Shown here piece by piece: positions 23,947 to 30,596 of a DNA stretch of 34,208 bases. The stretch is from Nitrososphaerota archaeon (GTDB lineage Archaea > Thermoproteota > Nitrososphaeria > Nitrososphaerales > Nitrosopumilaceae), in assembly GCA_022573895.1 (NCBI GenBank), contig JACZTB010000017.1, forward strand, positions 1 to 34,208, given 5' to 3'. The first letter of the stretch is position 1, and each line of letters begins with the position of its first letter. The notes under the pieces are model-generated. The model was not told the origin of the DNA. It saw only the letters and a program-made list of their open reading frames with translations, and made no database searches. Both the position numbers and the translations under genes were made by a program.

Positions 23947-24249
23947 TTATAGTGCTGCGTCTTCTGCCCAACCTTTGATGAAGACACCATTTTTGTGAAG
24001 AGGAACTGGTTGTCCAGCAGTATAATTCATTGGTCTCATCCAAAAGATTGATTTTGTTGGGCATACACCGATGCATGCACCATCAGAAATACATCTTTCT
24101 GGATAAAATACAAATGCTTTACCTCTCTTCCAGCCTTCAACTGGTTTTACTCTAAGGACATCTGGACCAAGAGTTGTACAGATTTCTACACATAGTGCAC
24201 ATCCGATACATCTTTGTTCATCAATGTCTGGAAGTATTGCTATTGGCAT
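23947..24249 (-). CDS. Ferredoxin with one standard and one Asp-containing cluster site
   Basis: A 100-residue soluble ferredoxin. Site one is CIGCALCVEIC (C14, C17, C20, C24), a full 4Fe-4S motif. Site two is CISDGACIGVC (C53, C59, C63), where the second cysteine is replaced by D56. That arrangement is known to give either an Asp-ligated 4Fe-4S or a 3Fe-4S cluster. A 28-residue insert between the sites (VKPVEGWKRGKAFVFYPER) and a long C-terminal tail set it apart from short clostridial ferredoxins. It is likely a one-electron carrier. Confidence 0.85.
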   Translation of the reverse strand: MPIAILPDIDEQRCIGCALCVEICTTLGPDVLRVKPVEGWKRGKAFVFYPERCISDGACIGVCPTKSIFWMRPMNYTAGQPVPLHKNGVFIKGWAEDAAL

Positions 24250-24380
24250 TACAACAATTACAATGCCTAGTGACTATTTAAACCATGATTGAAATTCATA
24301 ACCCTGTTATGAAATCGATCTAGTTAAAACATGTATGCAAAAACTAGACGTAAAATTCAAAAAACAAAAAGAAGGCGTGT

Positions 24381-24602
24381 TTATTTCTTGGATTTTCTCA
24401 TTGCGTCTATTTGACCAGAAGTAATCCAGTCAAGTAATTCTGCAGAAGAGGGATTGAGTTCTGGTTTCTTATCCATCATATTTTTACACCACATCCAATT
24501 GAGTTGATTCAAGATAGGAACGTTTGCTTCGTCATCTTTACGTGTTTTAGCGACGAGTGATTGATCCTGTGTTTTGATCCATTCGTCATAAGTTCTTCCC
24601 AT
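24381..24602 (-). CDS. 73-residue protein, unknown function (duplicate A)
   Basis: A small soluble protein (MGRTYDEWIKTQDQSLVAKT, then RKDDEANVPILNQLNW). It ends in a helix (AELLDWITSGQIDAMRKSKK). It is 73 residues long and has no motif I can name. It is one of two copies; the other is at 24949-25167. The start and end of the two are the same, whereas the middle differs (MWCKNMMDKKPEL here, IWVSNLLNKKPEL there). It is divergent from the broken aCPSF2 fragment. The retention of an intact frame in both copies suggests that both are expressed. Confidence 0.6.
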   Translation of the reverse strand: MGRTYDEWIKTQDQSLVAKTRKDDEANVPILNQLNWMWCKNMMDKKPELNPSSAELLDWITSGQIDAMRKSKK

Positions 24603-24709
24603 GTGGATCCGATCTTAGCTTACACTAATTAAAGCTTTTGAAGATTGTATAATAGTCACAATGATCGGTTCTCTTAGGTTTTAACGTAGTTGAGATTTTA
24701 TTTTAATTC

Positions 24710-24928
24710 TTGGATGTTAAAGTTTTAGGAGCTGCAAGTGAAGTTGGCAGATCTGGTTTTTTAGTTAATTGTAATGGAACAAACCTCTTGCTTGATTATG
24801 GAGTAATGTTTGGAAGAAGAGGAACACCCCCAGTGTATCCACTTCATGTAAAACCCAAGGATCTAGATGCAATCATAATTACTCAAACAAAACAACATGA
24901 TGAAAAATGCAAAGGAAATTGGATTTAA
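24710..24928 (+). pseudogene. Truncated 5' copy of aCPSF2
   Basis: The first 58 codons match those of the intact aCPSF2 gene at 25281 with one change (N for K at residue 25). After IIIT the sequence jumps to what would be codon ~112 of the intact gene, out of frame, and ends QTKQHDEKCKGNWI-stop. The metal-binding HAHLDH is deleted, so no nuclease can result. It is a relic of the tandem duplication. The promoter and TTG start are preserved, so a 72-residue peptide could still be made. Confidence 0.8.
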
Positions 24929-24948
24929 ACAAAAAGAAGGCGTGTTTA

Positions 24949-25167
24949 TTACTTGGATTTTCTCATTGCGTCTATTTGACCAGAAGTAACCCATTCAAGT
25001 AATTCAGCAGCAGAAGGGTTTAACTCTGGTTTCTTATTCAAAAGATTACTAACCCAAATCCAGTTGAGTTGATTCAAGATAGGAACGTTTGCTTCGTCAT
25101 CTTTGCGTGTTTTAGCGACGAGTGATTGATCCTGTGTTTTGATCCATTCTGCATAGGTTCTACCCAT
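24949..25167 (-). CDS. 72-residue protein, unknown function (duplicate B)
   Basis: The paralogue of the gene at 24381 (MGRTYAEWIKTQDQSLVAKT, then RKDDEANVPILNQLNW). It differs mainly in the middle (IWVSNLLNKKPEL) and at a few positions later (AAELLEWVTSGQ). It is divergent from the intact aCPSF2 gene, 113 bases away, with a shared promoter region, probably the ancestral arrangement. There is no signal peptide, membrane segment or catalytic motif. Confidence 0.6.
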   Translation of the reverse strand: MGRTYAEWIKTQDQSLVAKTRKDDEANVPILNQLNWIWVSNLLNKKPELNPSAAELLEWVTSGQIDAMRKSK

Positions 25168-25280
25168 GTGGATTCGATCTTAGATTAGACTAATTAAAGC
25201 TTTTGTAGATAATATGGTACTCACAATGATCGGTTCTACTCTAAGAAGGTTTTAACGTCGTTGAGATTTTATTTTAATTC

Positions 25281-26546
25281 TTGGATGTTAAAGTTTTAGG
25301 AGCTGCAAGTGAAGTTGGCAGATCTGGTTTTTTAGTTAATTGTAATGGAACAAAACTCTTGCTTGATTATGGAGTAATGTTTGGAAGAAGAGGAACACCC
25401 CCAGTGTATCCACTTCATGTAAAACCCAAGGATCTAGATGCAATCATAATTACTCATGCACACCTTGATCATTCAGGAAATGTCCCATCTCTTTTTGTAA
25501 GTGGGAATACTGATGTCTATGCTACGCCGCCAACCTTTGATCTAACAGAGTTATTGATTGAAGATATGTTGAAAATTGAAAAGAATTCACACCCATTTGA
25601 CCTACCTGAACTTAACAACATGATGAAAAATGCCAAGGAAATTGGATTTAAACAAAAAGTCACCAAGGGAAATGCAACTTTTGAGTTAAGAGAATCAGGG
25701 CATGTAATCGGTGGAAGTAGTGTTCTGGTAGAATCAGAGAAAAAACGACTTTTCTACACTGGAGATATCAAAACAAATGGTTCAAGAATGCTTCGAGAGG
25801 CAGACTTTGATATAGGTGAAATTGATCTTCTGATTACTGAGAGCACTTATTCTCAAACAGAACAAAAACCTAGAAGAGAATCAGAAAATGAATTAATTGA
25901 ATTTGCAAATGAAGTAATGGACAGAAAAGGAATCCTATTCATTCCATCATTTTCAGTTGAACGTTCTCAAGAGATTGCATGTATTTTAAAGAATGCGAAC
26001 TTTAAACACAAAATTATCATGGATGGAATGGCACTCAAAGTAAATGAAATAATGTTTAGACATATGGAATATTTACGAGACCCCAAAGTTTTTGCTGATG
26101 CAATTAATGGTGCAGTTGCAATTAGAGAACATAGTGAAAGAAAACGTGCAATGGATGAACCTTGTGTAGTAATTTCACCTGCTGGAATGCTAGTTGGAGG
26201 AAATGCTGTATTTTATTTACAACATCTGGCATTTGATGATAAAAATGGAATTGCTTTAGTATCGTACCAAGGTGAAGGAACACCAGGAAGAAAATTGCTA
26301 GAAATAGGAAAGGTATCAACAAGAGGTAAAGACGTCAATGTAACAGCAGAGGTAAAACAGTTTGAGTTTTCAGGACATGCAGATAGAAATGAATTGTTTG
26401 ATATGATCAAAAATATTAGAGGAAACCCCAAAGTATTGACAGTTCATGGAGATTCTGAATCGTGTAACATGTTTGCGCAAGAAATTCATGAGAAATTTGG
26501 TTTAGAAGCATATGCACCTGCAGTAAATGAAACAATAACTGTCTGA
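25281..26546 (+). CDS. aCPSF2-type beta-CASP ribonuclease
   Basis: A 421-residue metallo-beta-lactamase/beta-CASP nuclease starting with TTG. Motif 2 is HAHLDHSG (residues 59-66), followed by GHVIGGSS (motif 3 histidine), YTGDIK (motif 4 aspartate), and the beta-CASP motifs ending in VISPAGM and FSGHADRNE, with a last HGD in TVHGDSES. There is no N-terminal KH region, which marks the aCPSF2 branch rather than aCPSF1. It cleaves or trims RNA. Its 5' part is duplicated upstream. The glycosylase gene starts one base after it, in one operon. Confidence 0.9.
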   Translation: MDVKVLGAASEVGRSGFLVNCNGTKLLLDYGVMFGRRGTPPVYPLHVKPKDLDAIIITHAHLDHSGNVPSLFVSGNTDVYATPPTFDLTELLIEDMLKIEKNSHPFDLPELNNMMKNAKEIGFKQKVTKGNATFELRESGHVIGGSSVLVESEKKRLFYTGDIKTNGSRMLREADFDIGEIDLLITESTYSQTEQKPRRESENELIEFANEVMDRKGILFIPSFSVERSQEIACILKNANFKHKIIMDGMALKVNEIMFRHMEYLRDPKVFADAINGAVAIREHSERKRAMDEPCVVISPAGMLVGGNAVFYLQHLAFDDKNGIALVSYQGEGTPGRKLLEIGKVSTRGKDVNVTAEVKQFEFSGHADRNELFDMIKNIRGNPKVLTVHGDSESCNMFAQEIHEKFGLEAYAPAVNETITV

Positions 26547-26547
26547 A

Positions 26548-27390
26548 ATGCAAGAAAATTGTGTAATAAATGTAGAAAATTCAATCAATAGTGGTCAGGT
26601 GTTTCTTTGGAAAAAAAATGGAGATTACTGGGTAGGTGTTAACGGTCAAGATGTTCTTCGCATAGATAAAAATGGAATTATCGAGTCGTATCAAAATTTG
26701 AAAACAGATTTCTTTAGAAAGAATGATGATTTAGATGAAATCATCAAATCAATTTCAAAAGATAAGACAGTTAGAAAGGCTGTAAAAAAATATGTTGGTT
26801 TAAGAATTCTCAAACAAGATCCTTTTCAATGTTTGATTTCATTTATTGTTTCATCAAACTCTAACATTCAAAAAATAAAAACAAATCTTGAAAACATATC
26901 AAGAAAGTTTGGAACAAAGATAGAATTTGAAAATCAAGAGTTTTTTTTATTTCCTGATCCAGAGAGACTTGGCAAAGCATCAATCAATGAAATTACAAGT
27001 TGCGGAGTTGGATACCGAGCTAAATTCATCAAAGAAGCAGCAAATATGATTTTTTCAAAAGAAATAGATTTTGAGAGTTTAAAAAAATCTAATTATTTTG
27101 AGACCAAGAAGAGTATTTGTTCTATTCCAGGTGTTGGAAACAAGGTTGCAGATTGCATAATGCTATTTTCATTAAACAAATTAGAGGCATTTCCATTAGA
27201 CAGATGGATGATTAGAATTTTAGAAAAATATTATTCTAATGAATTTTATTCTGAAACAAAAACAATTACAGAAAAACAATATAATATTCTTCATGAAAAA
27301 ATTGTAAATCATTTTGGTCCATATGCAGGATATGCACAACAATTTCTCTTTAAAATGGAAAGAGAAAAGTATCAAAAGAAGTGGCTGTAA
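26548..27390 (+). CDS. ogg: 8-oxoguanine DNA glycosylase (OGG1-like)
   Basis: A 280-residue helix-hairpin-helix GPD glycosylase. The N-terminal part with SGQVFLWKKNGDYWVG is characteristic of OGG1. The hairpin IPGVGNKVADCIMLF near residue 193 holds the catalytic lysine, and LDRWMIR about 24 residues later has the catalytic aspartate. It removes 8-oxoguanine and nicks the DNA strand by beta-elimination. The length is close to archaeal OGG1. It starts one base after the aCPSF2 stop codon. Confidence 0.85.
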   Translation: MQENCVINVENSINSGQVFLWKKNGDYWVGVNGQDVLRIDKNGIIESYQNLKTDFFRKNDDLDEIIKSISKDKTVRKAVKKYVGLRILKQDPFQCLISFIVSSNSNIQKIKTNLENISRKFGTKIEFENQEFFLFPDPERLGKASINEITSCGVGYRAKFIKEAANMIFSKEIDFESLKKSNYFETKKSICSIPGVGNKVADCIMLFSLNKLEAFPLDRWMIRILEKYYSNEFYSETKTITEKQYNILHEKIVNHFGPYAGYAQQFLFKMEREKYQKKWL

Positions 27391-27393
27391 ACC

Positions 27394-27401
27394 CTTAAAA
27401 T
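27394..27401 (+). promoter_or_regulatory. TATA-like box of tRNA-Arg
   Basis: CTTAAAAT is centred 26 bases upstream of the first tRNA base, in the short gap after the glycosylase gene. Confidence 0.4.
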
Positions 27402-27423
27402 GGCAATTAATTGCTAAGTTTTT

Positions 27424-27498
27424 GGGCCCATAGCTCAGCATGGATAGAGTGTTGGACTTCTAATCCAATGGTCAAGGGATCGAAGCCCTTTGGGCCCG
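27424..27498 (+). tRNA. tRNA-Arg (anticodon TCT)
   Basis: A full cloverleaf can be drawn: acceptor GGGCCCA pairs with TGGGCCC, D stem GCTC with GAGT, anticodon stem TTGGA with TCCAA around the loop CTTCTAA, and T stem AAGGG with CCCTT around ATCGAAG. The anticodon TCT reads AGA (and AGG by wobble). The discriminator is G. CCA is not encoded and no intron is seen. The adjoining recombinase gene makes its 3' half a likely integration site. Confidence 0.93.
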
Positions 27499-27541
27499 TA
27501 CCCTTTGATGGGACTAAAATAGTTCCACTGTATAAACATCC

Positions 27542-28957
27542 TTGTTGGAAATATCAATTGATGACATAAACAAGCGCAGTGAACCATACCAGTTATTCTT
27601 AGATTCCATCAAAAGTCCAGAGACAGCTAGAAAATACAAGAATGCACTACACTCGTTTCTCAAGATTGTTCCAGTAAAACTATACTCTGATACCTTAAAC
27701 AAAACACCAAAAGACCAAGAGTCCTCAACACTTGCAAGCTTTTTTGTCAAACTGTCGGAAAAAGATCCAAATCTTGTATCCAATGTAATTGCCACTTTCA
27801 TAAAAAATGAAAGAAAGCTTGTAGAGTCTGGAGAGATGAGCTCAAACACTTTACCAAACCACATCAAGCCAATCAGGGCTTTACTTGATGCAAATCGTAT
27901 ACCACTTCACTGGAAGTCACTAAACAGACTCTTGCCAAGACGCGAATCAAGATCAGATGACAGGGCCTATACCAGAGCAGAGATTCAAAAGATGATTGAG
28001 GTTGCACCAGACATTACTGACAAGCTTATCATACTACTCTTCTCATCTGGTGGATTTAGGCTAGAGTCATGGAACTATTTTACTTGGAAGGATTACGTCC
28101 CTTTCAAAAACAAAGATGGTTCCTACAAGGGCGGAGCAATGCTCGTATACCGTGGAGACCCAGAAAGCTACTGGACCTTCATCACTCCTGAGGCATGCAA
28201 GACATTGGAGATATACCGTGAAAAATGGAATTCAGAGATTGGAGCATATCCAAGACCTGATGATCCTTTAATCAAGGCTGTAAAGTATCCTGTGATTCGT
28301 ATACTTAATGCAAGAGGAATAAAAAAGAGAGTAGACAAGATTGTAACAAAGATAGGATTGAGACCTCCTCTTCCACCAGGAAAGAAGAGACATGAGGTAC
28401 AGCTGGATCATGGATTCAGGAAATACTTTAACACCATGATGAGACGTGCCAAGGTAAACTATCTGGACAAAGAGGACATGATGGGACACAAGGTCGGCCT
28501 GGAACGACACTACGAACGCTACCTGGAAGAAGACTTTGAGCGGTTCCCAGAGTATGAAAAGGCAATTCCGTTTCTTACCATTTCAGATGAAGAAAGACTA
28601 CGATTTGAGAACGAACAAAAGCAACAAGAGATTGAGGAGATAGAACAAAAGAATCTAGAGTTGCAGGATCTCTCAACAAGGATTGACGAGCTAGAACACG
28701 GACCAAAGGCAAGAAGTGCAGGATATTTCAGAGACATGTTCGATATGAGAGATGATTCTGCTGGCAGGATACTGCTGGCAATATTCTATATATGGTTTGA
28801 GATGAGGGCCACCGAGGATGAGAAGAGAACCATCTGGAAAAAAATACAAGATGCAGAAAAGAATGGGAAAACATTTTCTGTCTCAGAATTTGGCAAGTCT
28901 GATGGTTTGAGCTGGAAAAACTTGTCCTCTTCAACTAAAAGTCATGATAATTCATAA
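27542..28957 (+). CDS. Tyrosine recombinase (integrase)
   Basis: A 471-residue protein. The N-terminal core-binding domain starts at about residue 15 (YQLFLDSIKSPETARKY). The catalytic residues are R in SSGGFRLESW (about 173), HxxR in DHGFRKYF (H290, R293), a second H in MMGHKVG and Y in RHYERY (324 or 327). A long coiled coil of E and Q follows (about 345-385), then a helical C-terminus. Start codon TTG. It begins 44 bases after a tRNA gene, the typical place of an integrated element. G+C is about 38-45% in sampled stretches, above its neighbours, which suggests transfer. Confidence 0.85.
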   Translation: MLEISIDDINKRSEPYQLFLDSIKSPETARKYKNALHSFLKIVPVKLYSDTLNKTPKDQESSTLASFFVKLSEKDPNLVSNVIATFIKNERKLVESGEMSSNTLPNHIKPIRALLDANRIPLHWKSLNRLLPRRESRSDDRAYTRAEIQKMIEVAPDITDKLIILLFSSGGFRLESWNYFTWKDYVPFKNKDGSYKGGAMLVYRGDPESYWTFITPEACKTLEIYREKWNSEIGAYPRPDDPLIKAVKYPVIRILNARGIKKRVDKIVTKIGLRPPLPPGKKRHEVQLDHGFRKYFNTMMRRAKVNYLDKEDMMGHKVGLERHYERYLEEDFERFPEYEKAIPFLTISDEERLRFENEQKQQEIEEIEQKNLELQDLSTRIDELEHGPKARSAGYFRDMFDMRDDSAGRILLAIFYIWFEMRATEDEKRTIWKKIQDAEKNGKTFSVSEFGKSDGLSWKNLSSSTKSHDNS

Positions 28958-29352
28958 TCCTAATGGTAATTAACGAAGCAATGGTGTGAATCTGTCAAGG
29001 TTTGAGCTCCAGAGCCCAAATCCGTATGCAGGAAGTCCAATCAACCATTCAGGCAATGCTCTGAAGCTTGAAAATACTCAACCATGAGATTTTCATACTG
29101 TAGCTTATGAAGCTGGAACAAAAATCTGTAGCTAAACAGCTACAGATAAGCTACATTAGCTGTTGTAGCTACAGTTGTCGTGCGTAGAAAGCAGCTACAA
29201 ATCAGCTACAACTACGCCTGAAAAGCTACAGAAGCTGTTTTGTAGCTGTAGCTAGGCACGACACTGTAAAATACAGCTACAAGTTACAACTACAAGAGGA
29301 GCTACAGGAGCTTCATTCGTAAACTTTTACGCACGGCAATTAGCTAATTAGA

Positions 29353-29378
29353 TGCGTAGTCCTATGGAAGATTACGCA
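29353..29378. repeat. 26-bp palindrome P1
   Basis: Arms TGCGTAGTC and GATTACGCA (one mismatch) enclose an 8-base centre. It has the same layout as P2 and P3 and lies upstream of the exported HExxH gene. Confidence 0.65.
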
Positions 29379-29432
29379 GTTATTGACTGTTAAAATTAGC
29401 TTAAATTTTTATGGTCGACCTTTTTCCAAGTG

Positions 29433-29462
29433 CAAATGAGTTTATTGACAATCAGTAAAAAT
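29433..29462. repeat. 30-bp direct repeat, copy 1
   Basis: These thirty bases beginning CAAATGAGTTTATTGACA are identical to 33672-33701. The two copies, 4239 bp apart, enclose the three cargo genes. Confidence 0.8.
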
Positions 29463-29571
29463 AGAATGCCCCTCACTCACGTCTAACTTTGTGTCGCTTT
29501 CTCGTTATGACGTAGGTTATGATTCAGTGAAATTAGATCAGATTTATCTAAAACTTTGATGATGTTACATT

Positions 29572-30408
29572 GTGTTGAAAAAAGCACCCATCGTCGTAAT
29601 TTTATGTCTTGCAACTATTGGCGTTACAGCATCCTTAACATTTGTATCAGCTGAAGAAAATTACAGCATACCGACATGGATAAAAAACAGTGCAAAATGG
29701 TGGGGAGAAGGTCTAATCGGTGATTCTGATTTTATCAGCGGCATAAAATATCTTATAGAAAATGACATTATGATCATTAAACAAGATTCTAATTATCAGC
29801 CTTCAATAATGATTGAACAAGAAACGGGTATTCCAGTTGAATATAATGTGATCTTTATGACTTCTAGTGATAATTGTACTTGGGAAGAATTTGGTAAGAT
29901 GCACTTTTACAATGAGGTTACATATTATTATCTACAGGAGTGGGGGCTAGAACCGACATACGTAGATCCGCTTTGCCTTCCTAACACTGTTTTGGATGAT
30001 GTTCCAGAGGAATATTTGGGATATGATCTTACTATACTTATGGTCGATTATGTCATTACGCAAGAATATCTTATTGAACATTGGCATGCATGGGGATATT
30101 ACAATCCGAGTGCAAGAATGATAGTTTCTGGTGAGCTTACTGATATTATGGCAGAATATGGTCTATTAACTGTAGATGATATTGCAAGTGAATGGGTACT
30201 AACACATGAGCTTTCACACTTTGTATTAGACTATTTAGGAGAGCCTGAATCAATTATGGTTGATTGGGTACATGATACAGAAAACTGGAACAGATTTTGT
30301 ATTTTAGAAGATCCATATCATCCGACCTGTGATGAAATTTACAGTGAGCTTGAAGTTAATGGTATGAGAGTATTAGTTATGGAACCTTATGCTTACTATA
30401 TCCCGTGA
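29572..30408 (+). CDS. Exported protein with HExxH zinc-protease motif
   Basis: A 278-residue protein starting with GTG. A signal peptide (about residues 1-27, ending VSA-EE) is followed by a module seen in surface proteins of marine Thaumarchaeota (IPTWIKNSAKWWGEGLIGDS, then DFISGIKYLIEN). The rest has HELSH at residues 212-216 in a helical context (SEWVLTHELSHFVLDYL), the zinc and catalytic pattern of a gluzincin or metzincin, and several cysteines (CTW, CLP, CIL, CDE) for disulphides. A third zinc ligand is not obvious. It is probably a surface metallopeptidase. P1 and P2 bracket it. Confidence 0.6.
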   Translation: MLKKAPIVVILCLATIGVTASLTFVSAEENYSIPTWIKNSAKWWGEGLIGDSDFISGIKYLIENDIMIIKQDSNYQPSIMIEQETGIPVEYNVIFMTSSDNCTWEEFGKMHFYNEVTYYYLQEWGLEPTYVDPLCLPNTVLDDVPEEYLGYDLTILMVDYVITQEYLIEHWHAWGYYNPSARMIVSGELTDIMAEYGLLTVDDIASEWVLTHELSHFVLDYLGEPESIMVDWVHDTENWNRFCILEDPYHPTCDEIYSELEVNGMRVLVMEPYAYYIP

Positions 30409-30454
30409 TGAAAATAATTTAGTGATATCGGAACAGATTCGTTATAATGTCAAC

Positions 30455-30480
30455 TTCGTAATCCTAGGGGAGATTACGAA
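30455..30480. repeat. 26-bp palindrome P2
   Basis: Perfect arms TTCGTAATC and GATTACGAA enclose CTAGGGGA. It lies between the HExxH gene and the ATPase gene. About 25 bases upstream of the arms also resemble the P3 flank. Confidence 0.75.
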
Positions 30481-30596
30481 AGAATGGGGCGAATCTGCCA
30501 AGTTCCATACTGTTTTGGGAATTAGTTCGGTACCCAAAAAATTAAAGAAATATAAGTACATTTTTCAGTTACATCAATCATAACCAATCAGAAATC

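Larger units (their letters stand above)
24362..25659. repeat. Tandem duplication bounded by a 10-bp microhomology
   Basis: AAACAAAAAG occurs at 24362-24371, 24927-24936 and 25650-25659 and marks the ends of two units. Unit A (565 bp) and unit B (723 bp) each hold the 73-residue gene, its promoter region and the 5' part of the aCPSF2 gene. Unit A has lost about 158 bp inside the aCPSF2 part. The promoter regions and the first 57 codons of aCPSF2 are almost identical. Confidence 0.75.
28958..29571. other. 614-bp non-coding region with hexamer and hairpin cluster
   Basis: No credible gene is seen. Bases 29100-29305 hold thirteen GTAGCT or AGCTAC hexamers (five in one and eight in the other orientation). 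A perfect hairpin CTGTAGCT-AAAC-AGCTACAG lies at 29126-29145. A nested inverted repeat lies at 29171-29267 whose outer arms are GTCGTGC (29177-29183) and GCACGAC (29256-29262). The first palindrome (29353-29378) and the first 30-bp repeat (29433-29462) follow. Possible roles are recombinase-binding sites, a replication origin or a structured RNA. Confidence 0.75.

Noticed and set aside
29020-29060. Possible second att copy of the tRNA-Arg 3' half (GTCAAGG ... CCGTA)
   Set aside because: Only short blocks agree and the T-arm and acceptor bases do not match; it is not better than chance similarity.
29100-29305. CRISPR array
   Set aside because: The repeated unit is only six to eight bases, occurs in both orientations and has irregular spacing. 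No cas genes are present.
30389-30583. Open frame of 64 codons between the HExxH and ATPase genes
   Set aside because: It starts inside the HExxH gene, runs through palindrome P2 and has no protein-like pattern.
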